Shown: piece after piece, positions 10,996-21,666 of the stretch
Position numbering within the stretch: the stretch's first letter is position 1
Layout of the letters: every line of letters starts with the position of its first letter
Source: Primula veris
Taxonomy: Eukaryota > Streptophyta > Magnoliopsida > Ericales > Primulaceae
DNA length: 64,000 bases
Assembly: GCA_963682055.1 (NCBI GenBank)
Contig: OY821744.1
Location: 28,000,967 to 28,064,966, forward strand
Direction of reading: 5' to 3'
Position numbers and translations under genes: made by a program
The notes under the pieces: model-generated
The model's database searches: none
Told to the model about the DNA's origin: nothing
The model's input: the letters and a program-made list of their open reading frames with translations, nothing else

Positions 10996-13564
10996 TGTTA
11001 TGGTGAACAAAGGATTTAAACTTGTATTTGAATCTGCTAAAATTGTAATCACCCTTAATGGAATGTATGTAGGCCGTGGCTATATGACCAACGGCATGTT
11101 TAAATTAAATGTTGGTACTCCGGCACCTAAAGCCGAGTCTGCTATTGTGGGTACTAATGCTGAGGCAAGTACCAAGAATAATGTAATCGTTAATGTTGCC
11201 CAAGTGGCCAATAAAACTTCATTTGCTTATTCTTGCGATTCATTTAATTTATGGCATGGTAGATTAGGTCATGTGAATTCTAATTCTATGAAGAAATTAA
11301 TATCACTGAATCTACTACCTAATTTTGTATTTGATAAACAACATAAATGTGAGGTTTGTGTTGAAGCAAAATTAACTAAGTCTTCGTATCAACATATTGA
11401 ACGAAGTACTGAACCTCTCAGTCTAATACACACGGATGTATGCGACTTAAAGTTTATACAAACGCGAGGAGGGAAAAAATATTTCATCACGTTTATAGAT
11501 GATTGTACTAGATACTGCTACGTCTACTTAATGAGAAGTAAAGACGAAGCGGTAGAGAAATTCGCTCTTTATAAGACCGAAGTAGAAAATCAACTCAATA
11601 AAAAGATTAAAATATTGAGGAGTGATAGAGGCGGTGAATACGAGGCACCGTTTGCGCAGATATGCGCAGAAAGTGGCATTGTACATCAAACCACAGCCCC
11701 CTACTCTCCGGAGCAGAATGGGGTTGCCGAGCGTAAGAATAGAACGCTCAAGGAAATGATGAATGCTATGCTAATAAGTTCTGGGTTACCCCAGAACATG
11801 TGGGGGGAAGCGCTGCTTTCCGCCAACTATGTGTTGAACAAGCTACCGCATAAGAAGCGTGATAAACCACCTTATGAACTAAGGAAAGGCCATCGGCCGA
11901 GCTATAAATTCTTAAGGGTTTGGGGTTGTCTAGCAAAGGTCCTTGTCTCGCTTCCTAAAAGAACGAGAATAAGGCCAAAGACGGTAGACTGTGTGTTCAT
12001 AGGATATGCACACAACAGTAGTGCTTATCGTTTTCTCGTGCACAAGTCGGATAATCCCGATGTGCATGTAGATACTATCATCGAAGCTCGAGAAGCTTCT
12101 TTCTTCGAGGAGATCTTTCCCCGCAAGTCTTCCATAACTGTAGAGACTGAGGAGTCAAACAGTGAGGAAAATGTGGGGGCAAGCGAACCGTTGGAGGAAG
12201 AAGAAGAAGAGCCTCGACGTAGTAAGAGGGCAAGAAAGGAAACGTCTTTCGGTCCAGATTTTGTAACCTTCATGATAGAAGGCGAACTGGAGACATTCAA
12301 ACAAGCAATGTCATCCCCGGAAGCCCAATATTGGGAGGAGGCGATCAACAATGAGGTTGAATCAATATTACAAAATCACACTTGGGAACTAGTGGATTTA
12401 CCATCCGGGTGTAAGCCACTAGGACACAAGTGGATCTTCAAGAGGAAGAGAAAGCTCGATGGAACGATCGAGAAATACAAGGCGAGGCTTGTAGTAAAAG
12501 GTTTTAGACAAACCGAAGGTGTCGACTATTTCGACACCTATGCTCCTGTCTCCAGGAAGACGTCAATCCGGATAGTCATTGCTCTCGCAGCACTGTTCGA
12601 TCTGGAAATACATCAAATGGATGTTAAAACGGCGTTCTTGAATGGTGAGTTGGAAGAGGAAATTTACATGGAACAACCGGAAGGGTTTGTGGTTCCAGGT
12701 AAAGCTCACAAAGTGTGTAAACTTGTGAAATCCTTGTATGGACTTAAACAAGCACCTAAACAATGGCACGAAAAATTTGATAGAGTGATGCTATCAAACG
12801 GTTTTCGGATAAACGAATGTGACAAATGCGTCTACGTAAAAGGAAATGAAAAGGACTACGTGGTAGTCTGCCTCTACGTAGATGACATGATTATAATAGG
12901 GAGTATTGATAACATCAACTCCACTAAGAGAATGTTGTCACAAAAGTTCGAGATGAAGGACTTGGGTGTCGCTGATGTAATACTTGGTATGAAAATTACC
13001 AAGACATCAGACGGATATGCGCTATCTCAAACTCACTATGTCAAGCAGATGCTTGACAAATTTGATAAAGATAGTAGAGCTACATCCAGAACTCCGATAG
13101 AGATCTCAACCACCCTGAAAAAGAAATTTGGGGAGAGTGTGAGACAATTGGAATATTCTCGAATAATAGGCAGTCTGATGTACGTCATGAACTGTACTAG
13201 ACCAGACATAGCCAACTCAGTGAGTAGACTGAGTAGGTACACCAGTAATCCCAATGAGGAACACTGGAAGGCCATCATGAGACTTCTCAGATACATGAGA
13301 TACACAGCAGACCGAGGGTTGCATTATACCAGATATCCAGCTGTACTGGAAGGGTATTCTGATGCAAACTGGATCTCGGATTCCAACAGTACACGATCCA
13401 CTAGCGGATATGTGTTCGTGATGGGAGGAGCAGCTGTCTCATGGAGATCATCCAAGCAGACGTGCATAGCTAGATCAACTATGGAATCTGAGTTCATAGC
13501 GTTGGATCTAGCAACAGAAGAGGCTGATTGGCTGAGAAGCTTTCTGGAAGGAATTCCAATGTGA
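10976..13564 (+). CDS. Copia-B integrase-RT-RNase H fusion with LTR-derived start
   Basis: 862 codons. The ATG and the first four or so codons come from the duplicated LTR patch. From [10 protein letters not shown] onward the frame is Copia pol, starting in the region just before the integrase (about Copia-A residue 484). It keeps the HHCC module, the integrase core without the amber codon of Copia-A, RT with YVDD, and most of RNase H. It ends where a conserved Trp codon (IPMWPK in Copia-A) has become TGA, before the last catalytic Asp region (HCDSQSA). Gag and protease are absent. The ORF could be expressed from the nearby LTR TATA box, but function is unknown. Confidence 0.9.
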   Translation: MAVVSGSVMVNKGFKLVFESAKIVITLNGMYVGRGYMTNGMFKLNVGTPAPKAESAIVGTNAEASTKNNVIVNVAQVANKTSFAYSCDSFNLWHGRLGHVNSNSMKKLISLNLLPNFVFDKQHKCEVCVEAKLTKSSYQHIERSTEPLSLIHTDVCDLKFIQTRGGKKYFITFIDDCTRYCYVYLMRSKDEAVEKFALYKTEVENQLNKKIKILRSDRGGEYEAPFAQICAESGIVHQTTAPYSPEQNGVAERKNRTLKEMMNAMLISSGLPQNMWGEALLSANYVLNKLPHKKRDKPPYELRKGHRPSYKFLRVWGCLAKVLVSLPKRTRIRPKTVDCVFIGYAHNSSAYRFLVHKSDNPDVHVDTIIEAREASFFEEIFPRKSSITVETEESNSEENVGASEPLEEEEEEPRRSKRARKETSFGPDFVTFMIEGELETFKQAMSSPEAQYWEEAINNEVESILQNHTWELVDLPSGCKPLGHKWIFKRKRKLDGTIEKYKARLVVKGFRQTEGVDYFDTYAPVSRKTSIRIVIALAALFDLEIHQMDVKTAFLNGELEEEIYMEQPEGFVVPGKAHKVCKLVKSLYGLKQAPKQWHEKFDRVMLSNGFRINECDKCVYVKGNEKDYVVVCLYVDDMIIIGSIDNINSTKRMLSQKFEMKDLGVADVILGMKITKTSDGYALSQTHYVKQMLDKFDKDSRATSRTPIEISTTLKKKFGESVRQLEYSRIIGSLMYVMNCTRPDIANSVSRLSRYTSNPNEEHWKAIMRLLRYMRYTADRGLHYTRYPAVLEGYSDANWISDSNSTRSTSGYVFVMGGAAVSWRSSKQTCIARSTMESEFIALDLATEEADWLRSFLEGIPM

Positions 13565-13927
13565 CCGAAACCTGTCCCAGCAATAAGCATGCACTGCGAT
13601 AGTCAGTCGGCTATTGGACGGGCGCAGGATCATATGTATAATGGAAAGTCCCGACATATTCGTCGGAGGCATAAATCCGTAAGAGAATTGTTAGCTAACG
13701 GTGTGGTGTCATTAGATTTTGTGAGATCTAAAGACAATATAGCGGATCCATTTACAAAAGGCTTGACTCAGGTAGGAGTTGAAGTTTCATCGAGGGGAAT
13801 GTGGTTGAAGCCCATCAAACTGGAAACCTCCTCAGAGGCAACCCAACCCGAACTGGATTCTCCAGCCTCGGGTTCAACGGGAAAACCGAACTGTGGGGGT
13901 GACCGAACAAAGCACTCGGGAACTTAA
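13565..13927 (+). pseudogene. Copia-B RNase H C-terminal remainder after the stop
   Basis: Same frame as the preceding ORF, separated by the TGA at 13562-13564. It contains [13 protein letters not shown] and the tail found in Copia-A, ending at the same stop codon. Without read-through it is not translated with the rest of pol. Confidence 0.88.
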
Positions 13928-14405
13928 GTTCCCAGCCCATTTCTAGGATGAAAGAGTGATAGACCTAGACCATCTTAAGGGTGAGCATGAGGCTCTTAAT
14001 GAAAACAAGTATCTCGAAGGTCGAGAGGGTTGAGTCAGGACACCCTTGACTTGAAATCACCTATGACGAGTGTGTATGGCCGATACTATGTGATGAGCCA
14101 TGGGCTAAATCACTAGAGCACTCGGTTGAATTTTGCCAAGGCAGTCCACGGCCAAATATGGACAACAACCAAAGGGCTTAGTAAGTGGTGTAGAGAGGAC
14201 ACTGTGTGCGCATTACCCTGGTATGCACAAACGCTAAAGGGTTCAAGGCTTAAAGGCTACCCAATAGTAGCATATCAGATTTTACGTCACTACGGCAGGT
14301 TCAAGGCGCGCGCTACCTGTCCTTATACAGTGAACTCTTGCGATTTTCTCTCGTATGCATTTAGGAGCATTTTTATTTTCAGCCAATTGCATTCATGTGG
14401 GGGAT
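13928..14405 (+). other. Copia-B 3' untranslated region and polypurine tract
   Basis: Noncoding and nearly identical to 2625-3090 of Copia-A. It ends with the polypurine tract ATGTGGGGGAT at 14395-14405, directly before the 3' LTR. Confidence 0.8.
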
Positions 14406-16020
14406 TGTTCGAAAAACATGTGAAAACATGGGTGTTTCTGAATGGTCACTGGACCAACTTCGAGTCATTATTTCGTGTAACAGCGCTGAGTTGTTTATAC
14501 TGTACTCAACGTGGTTGAGTAGCCCGTGTGACGAGCTTCGTAACGGTATATCACATGACCTATTCGGAGAATGGGTGTGAATACAAAGTGGCTTCAAAGT
14601 TGGTACCTCGGAAGCTCAAATCTGGAAAATCTGGAAAACGAAATGGTTAATGAGAAAACCATTTAGAATAATCCCATATTGGAAGATTAAGAGTTAATCT
14701 TACAATATATATACCATACCAACCCATGTAGTTATTAAACTAACATGTCCACATACACCTAAGAGTATTAGTGTGTACCACACACGCGCGCTCGCTCGTG
14801 TCTCGTGTCTCGGGTCTCGGGCTCGGGCACGGGCGTGGGCGTGGGCGTGGGCGTGGGCGTGGGCGTGGGCGTGGGCTTGGGCTTGGGCTTGGGCTTGGGC
14901 TTGGGATTTGGGATTTGGGGAATGTCTCGGGTCTCGGGTCTCGGGTCTCGGGTCTCGGGTCTTGGGTCTTGGGTCTTGGGTCTTGGGTCCAAACCCGAAT
15001 AGGGAGTTTTGTATAAATTACAAAAGCAGTCCCTAGAGTTTCCAGCAAGAGAAACGCCAGCAATAAATGGAATTGATTGCTGCGGTTTCAGAATTAAAGT
15101 GAGAGGATTCTGGGGGTGTAGCTCCCAGAATTGATGACCTATATTTATGGCTGCGGTTTCAGTAGAGCCTATAAAAGGCAGCCCTCCCCCTCTCATTTGA
15201 ACACACCTTAAAACACACAACTCACAGCATAAGCATCATATAGAGAGAGAGAACCGCACCACCAACAGCTCGACCTGTGGTTCGGTGCCGGTTTCCATAC
15301 GAGCCACTCTGAGATAGAAGTTGTACCTTGGGAACAAAGTCCCGAAACCAGAAACCTTTAAAGGTGGTTCGGGAAATATTGTTTAAGGGAAACTGCTCAG
15401 CAGTTGCCTCTTCTTTTACTTTCTGTTATTTATTTTTCAGTCATTTACTTTCCGTCCATTTCATTTCAGTACCGTTTCATTTCTGTAATTTACTTTTCTG
15501 TACTGTTTCTTTTCTGTATTTACATTTCAGTACTGTTTACTTTCAGTCTTTCGATTCTGTTATTTACTTTTCAGTTCTGTAATTTCCAGTATTTACAAAA
15601 AACAGTCCGGCAGTTTTTTATTTGCTTAAAACCAGTCCGGCAGTTTTTTATTTGTTTAAAACCAGTCCAACAGTTTTGTTTAAAACCAGTCCGGCAGTTT
15701 GTTAAAACCAGTCCGGCAGTTTTGTTTAAAACCAGTCCGGCAGTTTGTTTAAAACCAGTCCGGCAGTTTGTTAAAACCAGTCCGGCAGTTTCTGTAAAAC
15801 CAGTCCGGCAGTTTCTTTGTTAAACCAGTCCGGCAGTTTCTTTATAACAGTCCGGCAGTTTCTTTATTACAGTCCAGCAGTTTTATTTATTTGTTGAGTC
15901 AGGAATTGTAATTCATATTCCAATTGTGAGAAATAAAACTGTTTATTTCCATTGCGTTCCTGTCTTCTTTATTTTATTGTCTTTTCATTTATTGTATTCG
16001 AAATAGTACCAAAACCAACA
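14406..16020 (+). repeat. Copia-B 3' LTR
   Basis: 1615-bp complete LTR. It starts TGTTCG (one change from TGTTGG) and ends CCAACA. The U3 minisatellite is at 14786-14990, the TATA box at 15170-15177, and the U5 block of CAGTCCGGCAG repeats at 15600-15880 has about ten exact cores, twice as many as Copia-A. Confidence 0.94.
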
Positions 16021-16025
16021 GGAAT

Positions 16026-17470
16026 GACTAGAAAACCCACCTTTGAGACAAATGAAGGGAAAATAGTGTTGTGATTCAGGCATAGGATATGTTGTTCTGC
16101 GCTCTGATTTACTAAAATCAAATGGTTCTTACTTCTTATGGTGATGTAGTTAACAAATTTACTACTTCAAAGTACCCTTCTTTCATACCAGTGGAAGCAC
16201 TCGCGGAACTGGCGGAACTGGTATAAGGCTGGGGGGTTAGCTTGCTCTCTCACTTTTTATATAAAATTTATCAAAATACCAATAGGGTATTAATCTAATT
16301 ACAAAATTAACATTATATTTAAGCAGAGAGTTTGTATTATAGATACATAAAATTCTCTCTATATATAAGCGATGGCATTAACACTAACAAACCATAAACT
16401 CAATCTCTTATACGATGACCAGTCATACTTATTATTCCCAACACAAGTTAAGTTTGAACCATAACTGTTTTTTTCCTCTTTCTTATTTCTTCTTTTTTAT
16501 CCTAACTATTTAATTAGTTTGCAAAATTAATAATCTACTCTACTTTATTGGTTCTATCCTTATTTACTTAACAATTGTTAATTACTTTAAAAAGTAATGG
16601 TACTTTTTAATACTAGCTTTTTATTAGAAAAAGCTAGGTACAGTGTAAATTTGGAAAAAAAATATTTAATTCTTTATTAAAATAAATTCTTAATGGAACA
16701 TGTATAAATCAATTGTGACTTTTAAATTAATTAATTGTTTAGTAGGTTGTTTACAGAATGTTTATCTTGTTATTTACACGTATAGATTAAGTTGGGTAAA
16801 CTTATTGTTTGGCTTATTTTAATTTATTTCAAATAAAATTGTTGTTTCACTTTGTAACTTACTTAACTAGTTAACTTCATTATTTTTTATATGATTTAAC
16901 AGTTTAAATTGAAAATAATATATTTGAAAGTTTGTCGAACGATGTTATTATGCATCGCTCTCAAGATATGTGTGACGGTATGAGCCGATTGTAAATTAAA
17001 TAACAATATTTGACCTTTTGCAGTTTTGTTTTTCTTAATTTTTATTTTTTCAATATTTTGACCATCTGGTTTTAAGTCCTGGCTCCGCCACTTAGTGGAA
17101 GCTAACACTAAGGCTTGTTTCATTGCGAGTTGTAAGCTAATAAGTTGGTCATCCAACTTAAATGTCTAGTTTTCATTAGTTAGGTTGTTAAATAGATTGC
17201 AGTTTGTATACAAACAAGCTTAAATCTGCAATGGAACAATATTTTGTTCTGAAAAAAGATAATAATCTGTCCTTTTTCATCAAAACTGTAGTCGAATTAA
17301 TGCAGCAGTGTTACAAGTAGGTTAACATAAGACACACCCGCAATGCTGATAGCCTGATACCAGAATAGTTGACCTATAACGACATGTTACTTTGTAATTT
17401 GTAAGACGAGAATGTATTATTAACAGTAAAGAAACAAGTAAATAGAAGATCGTCGAGAGTTTAAAATAAA
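16026..17470. other. Gene-free AT-rich host DNA
   Basis: 1.4 kb with poly-A/T tracts and no convincing coding frame or repeat structure. It ends at the CAGCT target duplication of Tat-1. Confidence 0.6.
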
Positions 17471-17475
17471 CAGCT

Positions 17476-18003
17476 TGATAAAACCATAACTTTTGGCGGT
17501 GGCGTTAGGTTTTTCAACGATATAATATTGAATATATAATAAACGATGAACACTGCTTGATCTTTATTGCTATTCGGCAATTGCCCTTGTTCGGATTACA
17601 ATTTCCTTTTTACAATCATGCTCGACTTTAACTATTTAATCTCTCATCTTAGTCTTTCTCCTTCTTCTTCGGTACTCGGCTCTTTCTCTGCTCGGTTTGT
17701 TTCTTGATGTGATAAGTTTTGACTAATTTCTCTCTTTTCTCTACTTCTCTCTATATTTTTTGGATAGATTTTCTGGTCTCTTTCTTGGGGGGATACTTGG
17801 CTATTTATAGGCTATTATGTCTCCTAGGATGTTGACAAATGTCTTCATCTCATGGGTTTTATCAGATATGGGTCCCTAGTTAAGTGGGCTTGGGCTTTTT
17901 GTAAAGGAGGTGATAACCCATTAAGCGTTGGATACCCAGTTATAATATATGGGCTGATTAAGACCCGAATAGAATATTTGGGTCTAATTTTTATGTTCTA
18001 TCA
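17476..18003 (-). repeat. Tat-1 3' LTR
   Basis: 528 bp, TGATAAAACC to TTCTATCA. A minus-strand TATA box CTATAAATAG lies at 17801-17810. It is the only complete LTR of the element, and its last 136 bp match the stub at 27408-27543. Confidence 0.92.
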
Positions 18004-18020
18004 AGTGCTCCCTGACTTCC
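18004..18020 (-). other. Tat-1 polypurine tract
   Basis: On the minus strand this reads GGAAGTCAGGGAGCACT directly before the TGATAG start of the 3' LTR. The core CAGGGAGC recurs in the tract of Tat-2. Confidence 0.7.
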
Positions 18021-18241
18021 TCGGTGTGGTTTCCACGTCGAGGGAGTCATGATTGGTCTGTCGAAGAGATTACTTCGGTTTAGCTGTTCCCTATGTTTCA
18101 TTCGGCAAATGCCCCTAATTATAAATGCTTCTTGGGACCCATTTACTATCTTGGGAACTCGCAAATTTGCTATTTGACTTTGATAAGACCCTTGGTATCT
18201 TTCTTCAAAGCAACCCTTGACCTTTCTAAAAACCACCTTAT

Positions 18242-18250
18242 TATAAAAAG
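18242..18250 (+). promoter_or_regulatory. TATA box of antisense gene A
   Basis: TATAAAAAG, 61 bp before the ATG at 18303. Confidence 0.55.
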
Positions 18251-18302
18251 GGAATACCCTTCCCACAATTACTTATTCCATCACCACCTTGCTTGTGACT
18301 TA

Positions 18303-18572
18303 ATGGCTTCTCCCAATGGTTCTACTGGAGACAATTCTTCAGATTATGTCGTTTACTTGGAGAATGAAGTCAAGAAGGCTCGCGTTATGAAAAAGAAATT
18401 GGCGGACGTGACAAAAAGGCTATCTGATATGGACGCAGCTCATCACTTGACGATGGCTGACCTTGATTGGGCCTTTGAACGTATAAAGAGGCTCGAGGCT
18501 TCTCTGGCTAAGCAAAAGGCAGCAAAAAGGGCCTATAAGCTTGCTTTTAAGGAGTTGCATGCTCGATCTTAA
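18303..18572 (+). CDS. Antisense small gene A, coiled-coil protein
   Basis: 89 codons on the strand opposite to pol. The start is set at the MASPNGS methionine because gene B begins with the same MASP...GDN...YV(V/A) pattern and both have a TATA box about 60 bp upstream. The longer open frame to 18093 has no such support. The product is a charged helix with heptad-like spacing: a YLENEV segment, then KRLEASLAKQK and KRAYKLAFKELHARS at the end. I do not recognise a named family. It is paralogous to gene B, with ELEAS/RLEAS and KRAYKLA(L/F)KE conserved in position. An AATAAA-like signal lies at 18682-18689. Confidence 0.7.
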   Translation: MASPNGSTGDNSSDYVVYLENEVKKARVMKKKLADVTKRLSDMDAAHHLTMADLDWAFERIKRLEASLAKQKAAKRAYKLAFKELHARS

Positions 18573-18847
18573 CCGAGTTCGGATGACGATGAAGGAGGCT
18601 CTTCCTCGGAATAATTAGTCGTTTATGATTTCTTTTGTATTGGATATTATCTCCAAGTTGTAACTGAACTATTGAAAATATTAATAAAATATTTCTTTAT
18701 TATCGCTCTTGTCTGTTTATCTTCTTGGTACCTTATTGGATGCCTTAATTGGATTTGAACTGTTGTAGTTAACCATAAATGCTCTTGGGAAGCTCAAGAG
18801 GTTGTCTTTCTTCGAGATGACCTTTGATCTACCCCATTGTTTCTTCC

Positions 18848-18857
18848 TATAAAAAAG
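18848..18857 (+). promoter_or_regulatory. TATA box of antisense gene B
   Basis: TATAAAAAAG, 57 bp before the ATG at 18905. Confidence 0.55.
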
Positions 18858-18904
18858 GACTGTCCCTATTTTCTTTGTGCAACTCCTTCTTTATTAACGA
18901 ACAA

Positions 18905-19240
18905 ATGGCTTCTCCTCGTGAAAATAGTGGTGACAACCTTCCTGAATATGTTGCCCATCTCGAGGAGGAGGTTAGGAGGACTCGTATCTTCGAAAGGAGG
19001 GCTGCCTCTTTAACCGTGGAGGCTCGCCGAGCTGCTGAGATGGATGAGCGCTTGGAGGCAATGGAGAGTGAATATCAGAGGTCTCTGATCGACACTATTT
19101 GGGCTCGTGCTCGGATCAAAGAGTTGGAGGCTTCTAGAGAGAGGCATATTGCTTCCAAGAGGGCTTATAAATTGGCCCTCAAGGAAGTGTATGCTCGGTC
19201 CAAGAAGAGGACCGAGGATGAAGCTGGTCCTACAAAATAA
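18905..19240 (+). CDS. Antisense small gene B, coiled-coil protein paralogous to A
   Basis: 111 codons, starting MASPRENSGDNLPEYV in register with gene A. It is strongly charged and predicted helical: HLEEEVRRTR, an Ala/Arg/Glu-rich middle, then RIKELEASRERH and KRAYKLALKEVYARS, with a short extra KKRTEDEAGPTK tail. The match to gene A over its full length argues for tandem gene duplication and for real coding. An AATAAA signal follows at 19292-19297. No function can be read from the sequence; an oligomeric structural or nucleic-acid-associated role is only a guess. Confidence 0.72.
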   Translation: MASPRENSGDNLPEYVAHLEEEVRRTRIFERRAASLTVEARRAAEMDERLEAMESEYQRSLIDTIWARARIKELEASRERHIASKRAYKLALKEVYARSKKRTEDEAGPTK

Positions 19241-19589
19241 CTCTCTTTTCCTTTATTTTTTGTAATGTAATTTTGTCGAGTAGCATCTTGTAATAAATTT
19301 CCCCTTGATTAATGGAAAATTTTCTTTTTCTTGCTTTTATCTGAATTATTCTCCCAATGCAATTAATTTGACTGCGCACGCTTGTGGATTCATTAATGCT
19401 TTTTCTTGGGTCTTGCGTTTGACCTTATCCATTGAACCTTCTGAATCTTTGTATCTAGGGACTGAGGGGATTTCTCGAGCCCTGTGCACAAATCTTATCC
19501 TTTATATCTTAATATTGTTGCACTTTTTCCAGATTGACACGTGCAGAGGCTTTTCGAATTTTACCCTCTTTAAATACTGGCATGAATCC

Positions 19590-19735
19590 AAGCGTTTCTT
19601 CTCAACAGACGCCTCTTTTTATAATGAATGGTTGCAACTCCCCACTTTTAATTTCTCAACAGGCGCATCTTTTAATTACCCTCGTTTTCCCAAATCTCTT
19701 GGCGAACGGTTGCACTTCCCCACACTAATCCTTCC
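19590..19735 (+). repeat. Imperfect direct repeat upstream of gene C
   Basis: The motif series TCTCAACAG(A/G)CGC(C/A)TC ... GGTTGCA(A/C)(C/T)TCCCCA occurs twice in a row just before the TATA box of gene C. It may be a duplicated promoter element. Confidence 0.5.
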
Positions 19736-19745
19736 TTAATTTCTC

Positions 19746-19753
19746 TATAAATA
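19746..19753 (+). promoter_or_regulatory. TATA box of antisense gene C
   Basis: CTATAAATAC context, 92 bp before the ATG at 19838. Confidence 0.6.
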
Positions 19754-19837
19754 CCTACTTAAGATATGGATTTCTTCACAACCTCCCCCTTATCTCTCTT
19801 CATTATATACAGAATTTTGTCTTACAACTTCCTAAAA

Positions 19838-20131
19838 ATGGAAGATTCTTCAACCAAATCTGCATTGGTCTTGCAAGTGGAGGCTTTTGAAGAATCATAT
19901 GGCCATGCACTAAAGCTGTTGAAGGATGCTGAGGAGGAATTAAAGGTGATGCGTTATCACCATACCGAGATGGTTCGGGAATTGACTTGGCTAAGATCCA
20001 AGCTGGATTATTGTCGACATGCTCGTCGGGCTCTAGTCGAAGAGAATGAGGTGTTGAGGGGGAACCCGACACTTCGAGACAGGGATGTCTCTGCCGGGCC
20101 CTCTCATCGATACCGATTGACTTCCCCCTAG
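19838..20131 (+). CDS. Antisense small gene C, coiled-coil protein
   Basis: 97 codons starting MEDSSTKSALVLQVEAF. Most of the chain is a charged amphipathic helix (ESYGHALKLLKDAEEELK, then RELTWLRSKLDYCRHARRALVEENEVL). It ends in a short basic/Ser tail. It has the same general design as genes A and B but I cannot align it with them by eye. It sits on the plus strand of Tat-1, opposite to pol, with its own TATA box. The 0.8 kb behind it is T/C-rich and noncoding. Confidence 0.62.
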   Translation: MEDSSTKSALVLQVEAFEESYGHALKLLKDAEEELKVMRYHHTEMVRELTWLRSKLDYCRHARRALVEENEVLRGNPTLRDRDVSAGPSHRYRLTSP

Positions 20132-20649
20132 CCTCGCCTTTTTTCTCTCTTTTTATTTTTTTTCAGTTTCCTTCATTTCTTCCTCTTCCTCTTCTTGCAC
20201 TTTCTTTTTTCCTTTTTCTCTTCTTCTGCACCACTACGATGTAACAATCAACCCTGTGATCCTAAGGGTTTTGTGTTACTTCTAGGGTTTTTGTCATTTT
20301 TCATTTTCCTCTTCTTGCTTTTCACTTCTTTTTTATGTTCCTCTTCATTCTCTTCTTCCTCTTCCCCATCGCCTCCTTCCTTCATGCATCCTGTTCGATG
20401 GGTTTGCCGACATAGTTGATCTTCTGTAATAGAATTTTCTTTTGATGTTATTCTCGGATGTAATAGACCTCGATGTAATAGATTTTCTTTCGATGTAGTC
20501 TCCTGATGTAATAATTTTTCCCTTTGATGTCCTCTAATGTAATGAACAGTGATGTATCTCAGCCTTATTAATGAAAATTTCCTTTGCCCCTTCATATTGC
20601 ACTTCTTTTTATATTGCACTTGTGGTTTGTCGTTTTTCTGGACTGTGGA

Positions 20650-20840
20650 CCTTTGAATGTCTTCTCTTTTTATTTCTTGCTGTATTTATTGTTGTACGGT
20701 AATATCATATGTCTGTAGACCTTTGAATGTCTTCTCTTTTTATAGGTGCCTGCTCCTAGGCACATGTCAGATAATATGCATGTTCCCAAGCACCTTGTCA
20801 GATTATATGCATGTTTCCAAGCACTTGTCAGAAAATATCA
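20650..20840 (+). repeat. Short tandem repeats upstream of gene D
   Basis: CCTTTGAATGTCTTCTCTTT occurs at 20650 and again at 20720. Then a unit of about 31 bp built on CAC(A/T)TGTCAGATAATATGCATG is present three times (20759-20840), ending 15 bp before the TATA box of gene D. Confidence 0.65.
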
Positions 20841-20854
20841 CACTATCTTTTCTC

Positions 20855-20862
20855 TATAAATA
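20855..20862 (+). promoter_or_regulatory. TATA box of antisense gene D
   Basis: CTCTATAAATACTCC context, 108 bp before the ATG at 20963. Confidence 0.6.
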
Positions 20863-20962
20863 CTCCTCTTCTTTTCTTTAGTAGTTACCCTCTTTCATCA
20901 ACTCTTATTGTTTGCTTTTCCCTCATCCCCTATCTTATCCTGCACTAAAACAATTTCCCAGA

Positions 20963-21442
20963 ATGTCTGAACCTGTGGTGAGATATCATGCTCAGATGAA
21001 GGGCTTGGATACTGAGGTATCTCGGGTCCGTCATCGAATGGCGAGGCTTGAGAAGGAGTATGGTGTTTTGGCCTTGAGTTTGTTCAGCTCTCATCCCGAA
21101 GAGACAGTGAAGTGGACCGAGATTTCGGCCTTGAGTCGCCAGCTCGATCATTTGTTGTTACAGAGAAATCATCTGGCCAACTCCTGGTATGATGCCGAGG
21201 AGATTTGGGACCATGCTCAGAATGAGTTTGATAACTCTCCTCAAGGCCTCGCTAGTATGACTGTTAAAAATGCTCGGCTTAAAGAACAAGTTACTGCCCT
21301 TATCGGCGAGAATGCATACCTTGCCCGGGAGAATGAATGCTTGGTTGTCATGAACGATTCATATGAAGCTTGGTTGAACTGCTCTGCTCGTTTTGCTTTC
21401 TCTCGGTCTGGCAGTTCGGTTTTTCCACCCATTGATCCTTAG
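20963..21442 (+). CDS. Antisense small gene D, coiled-coil protein
   Basis: 159 codons, the longest of the small frames. It starts MSEPVVRYHAQMKGLDTE and has three helical stretches: about residues 12-35 (RVRHRMARLEKEY), 50-85 (ISALSRQLDHLLLQRNHL) and 105-140 (NARLKEQVTALIGENAYL). The C-terminus is Ser/Pro-rich. I recognise no family. It has a TATA box and a repeat-bearing upstream region of its own. Confidence 0.65.
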   Translation: MSEPVVRYHAQMKGLDTEVSRVRHRMARLEKEYGVLALSLFSSHPEETVKWTEISALSRQLDHLLLQRNHLANSWYDAEEIWDHAQNEFDNSPQGLASMTVKNARLKEQVTALIGENAYLARENECLVVMNDSYEAWLNCSARFAFSRSGSSVFPPIDP

Positions 21443-21586
21443 TTAGGCTGGGCTGGTTTTATGATGTATTTCCCGTTTTGGAACTTGTATTTTATTTTGT
21501 ATTTGAATCAGATGTATCTTTTCGTATCTCGTGCCTTTGTCTTATGAACCGTTGCAATGCCTCGTTCTTCGTGCCCTTTGAATCTT

Positions 21587-21594
21587 TATAAATG
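21587..21594 (+). promoter_or_regulatory. TATA box of antisense frame E
   Basis: TATAAATG, 80 bp before the ATG at 21667. Confidence 0.5.
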
Positions 21595-21666
21595 CTCCCT
21601 ATTGTCTGTATTTCATTACCAATTCTTCCTTTCTCTCTCTTGTTTTATAATTTGCTTTTGTTTGAG

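Larger units (their letters stand above)
10265..16020 (+). mobile_element. Copia-B, internally deleted copia element
   Basis: The element starts TGTTGG at 10265 and ends CCAACA at 16020, with a perfect 5-bp target duplication GGAAT (10260-10264 and 16021-16025). It belongs to the same family as Copia-A but lies on the opposite strand. The 3' LTR (14406-16020) is complete. The 5' LTR stops at about 10969 and is joined through a short duplicated patch to the middle of pol. The rest of the 5' LTR, the leader, gag, zinc knuckle and protease are missing. Because the target duplication is intact, the deletion may have arisen during reverse transcription or after insertion. Replication would need proteins from an intact relative. 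Confidence 0.95.

Noticed and set aside
15600..15880. CRISPR-like regularly spaced repeats
   Set aside because: Repeat of 11 bp with variable A/T linkers inside a plant LTR; not a prokaryotic array.
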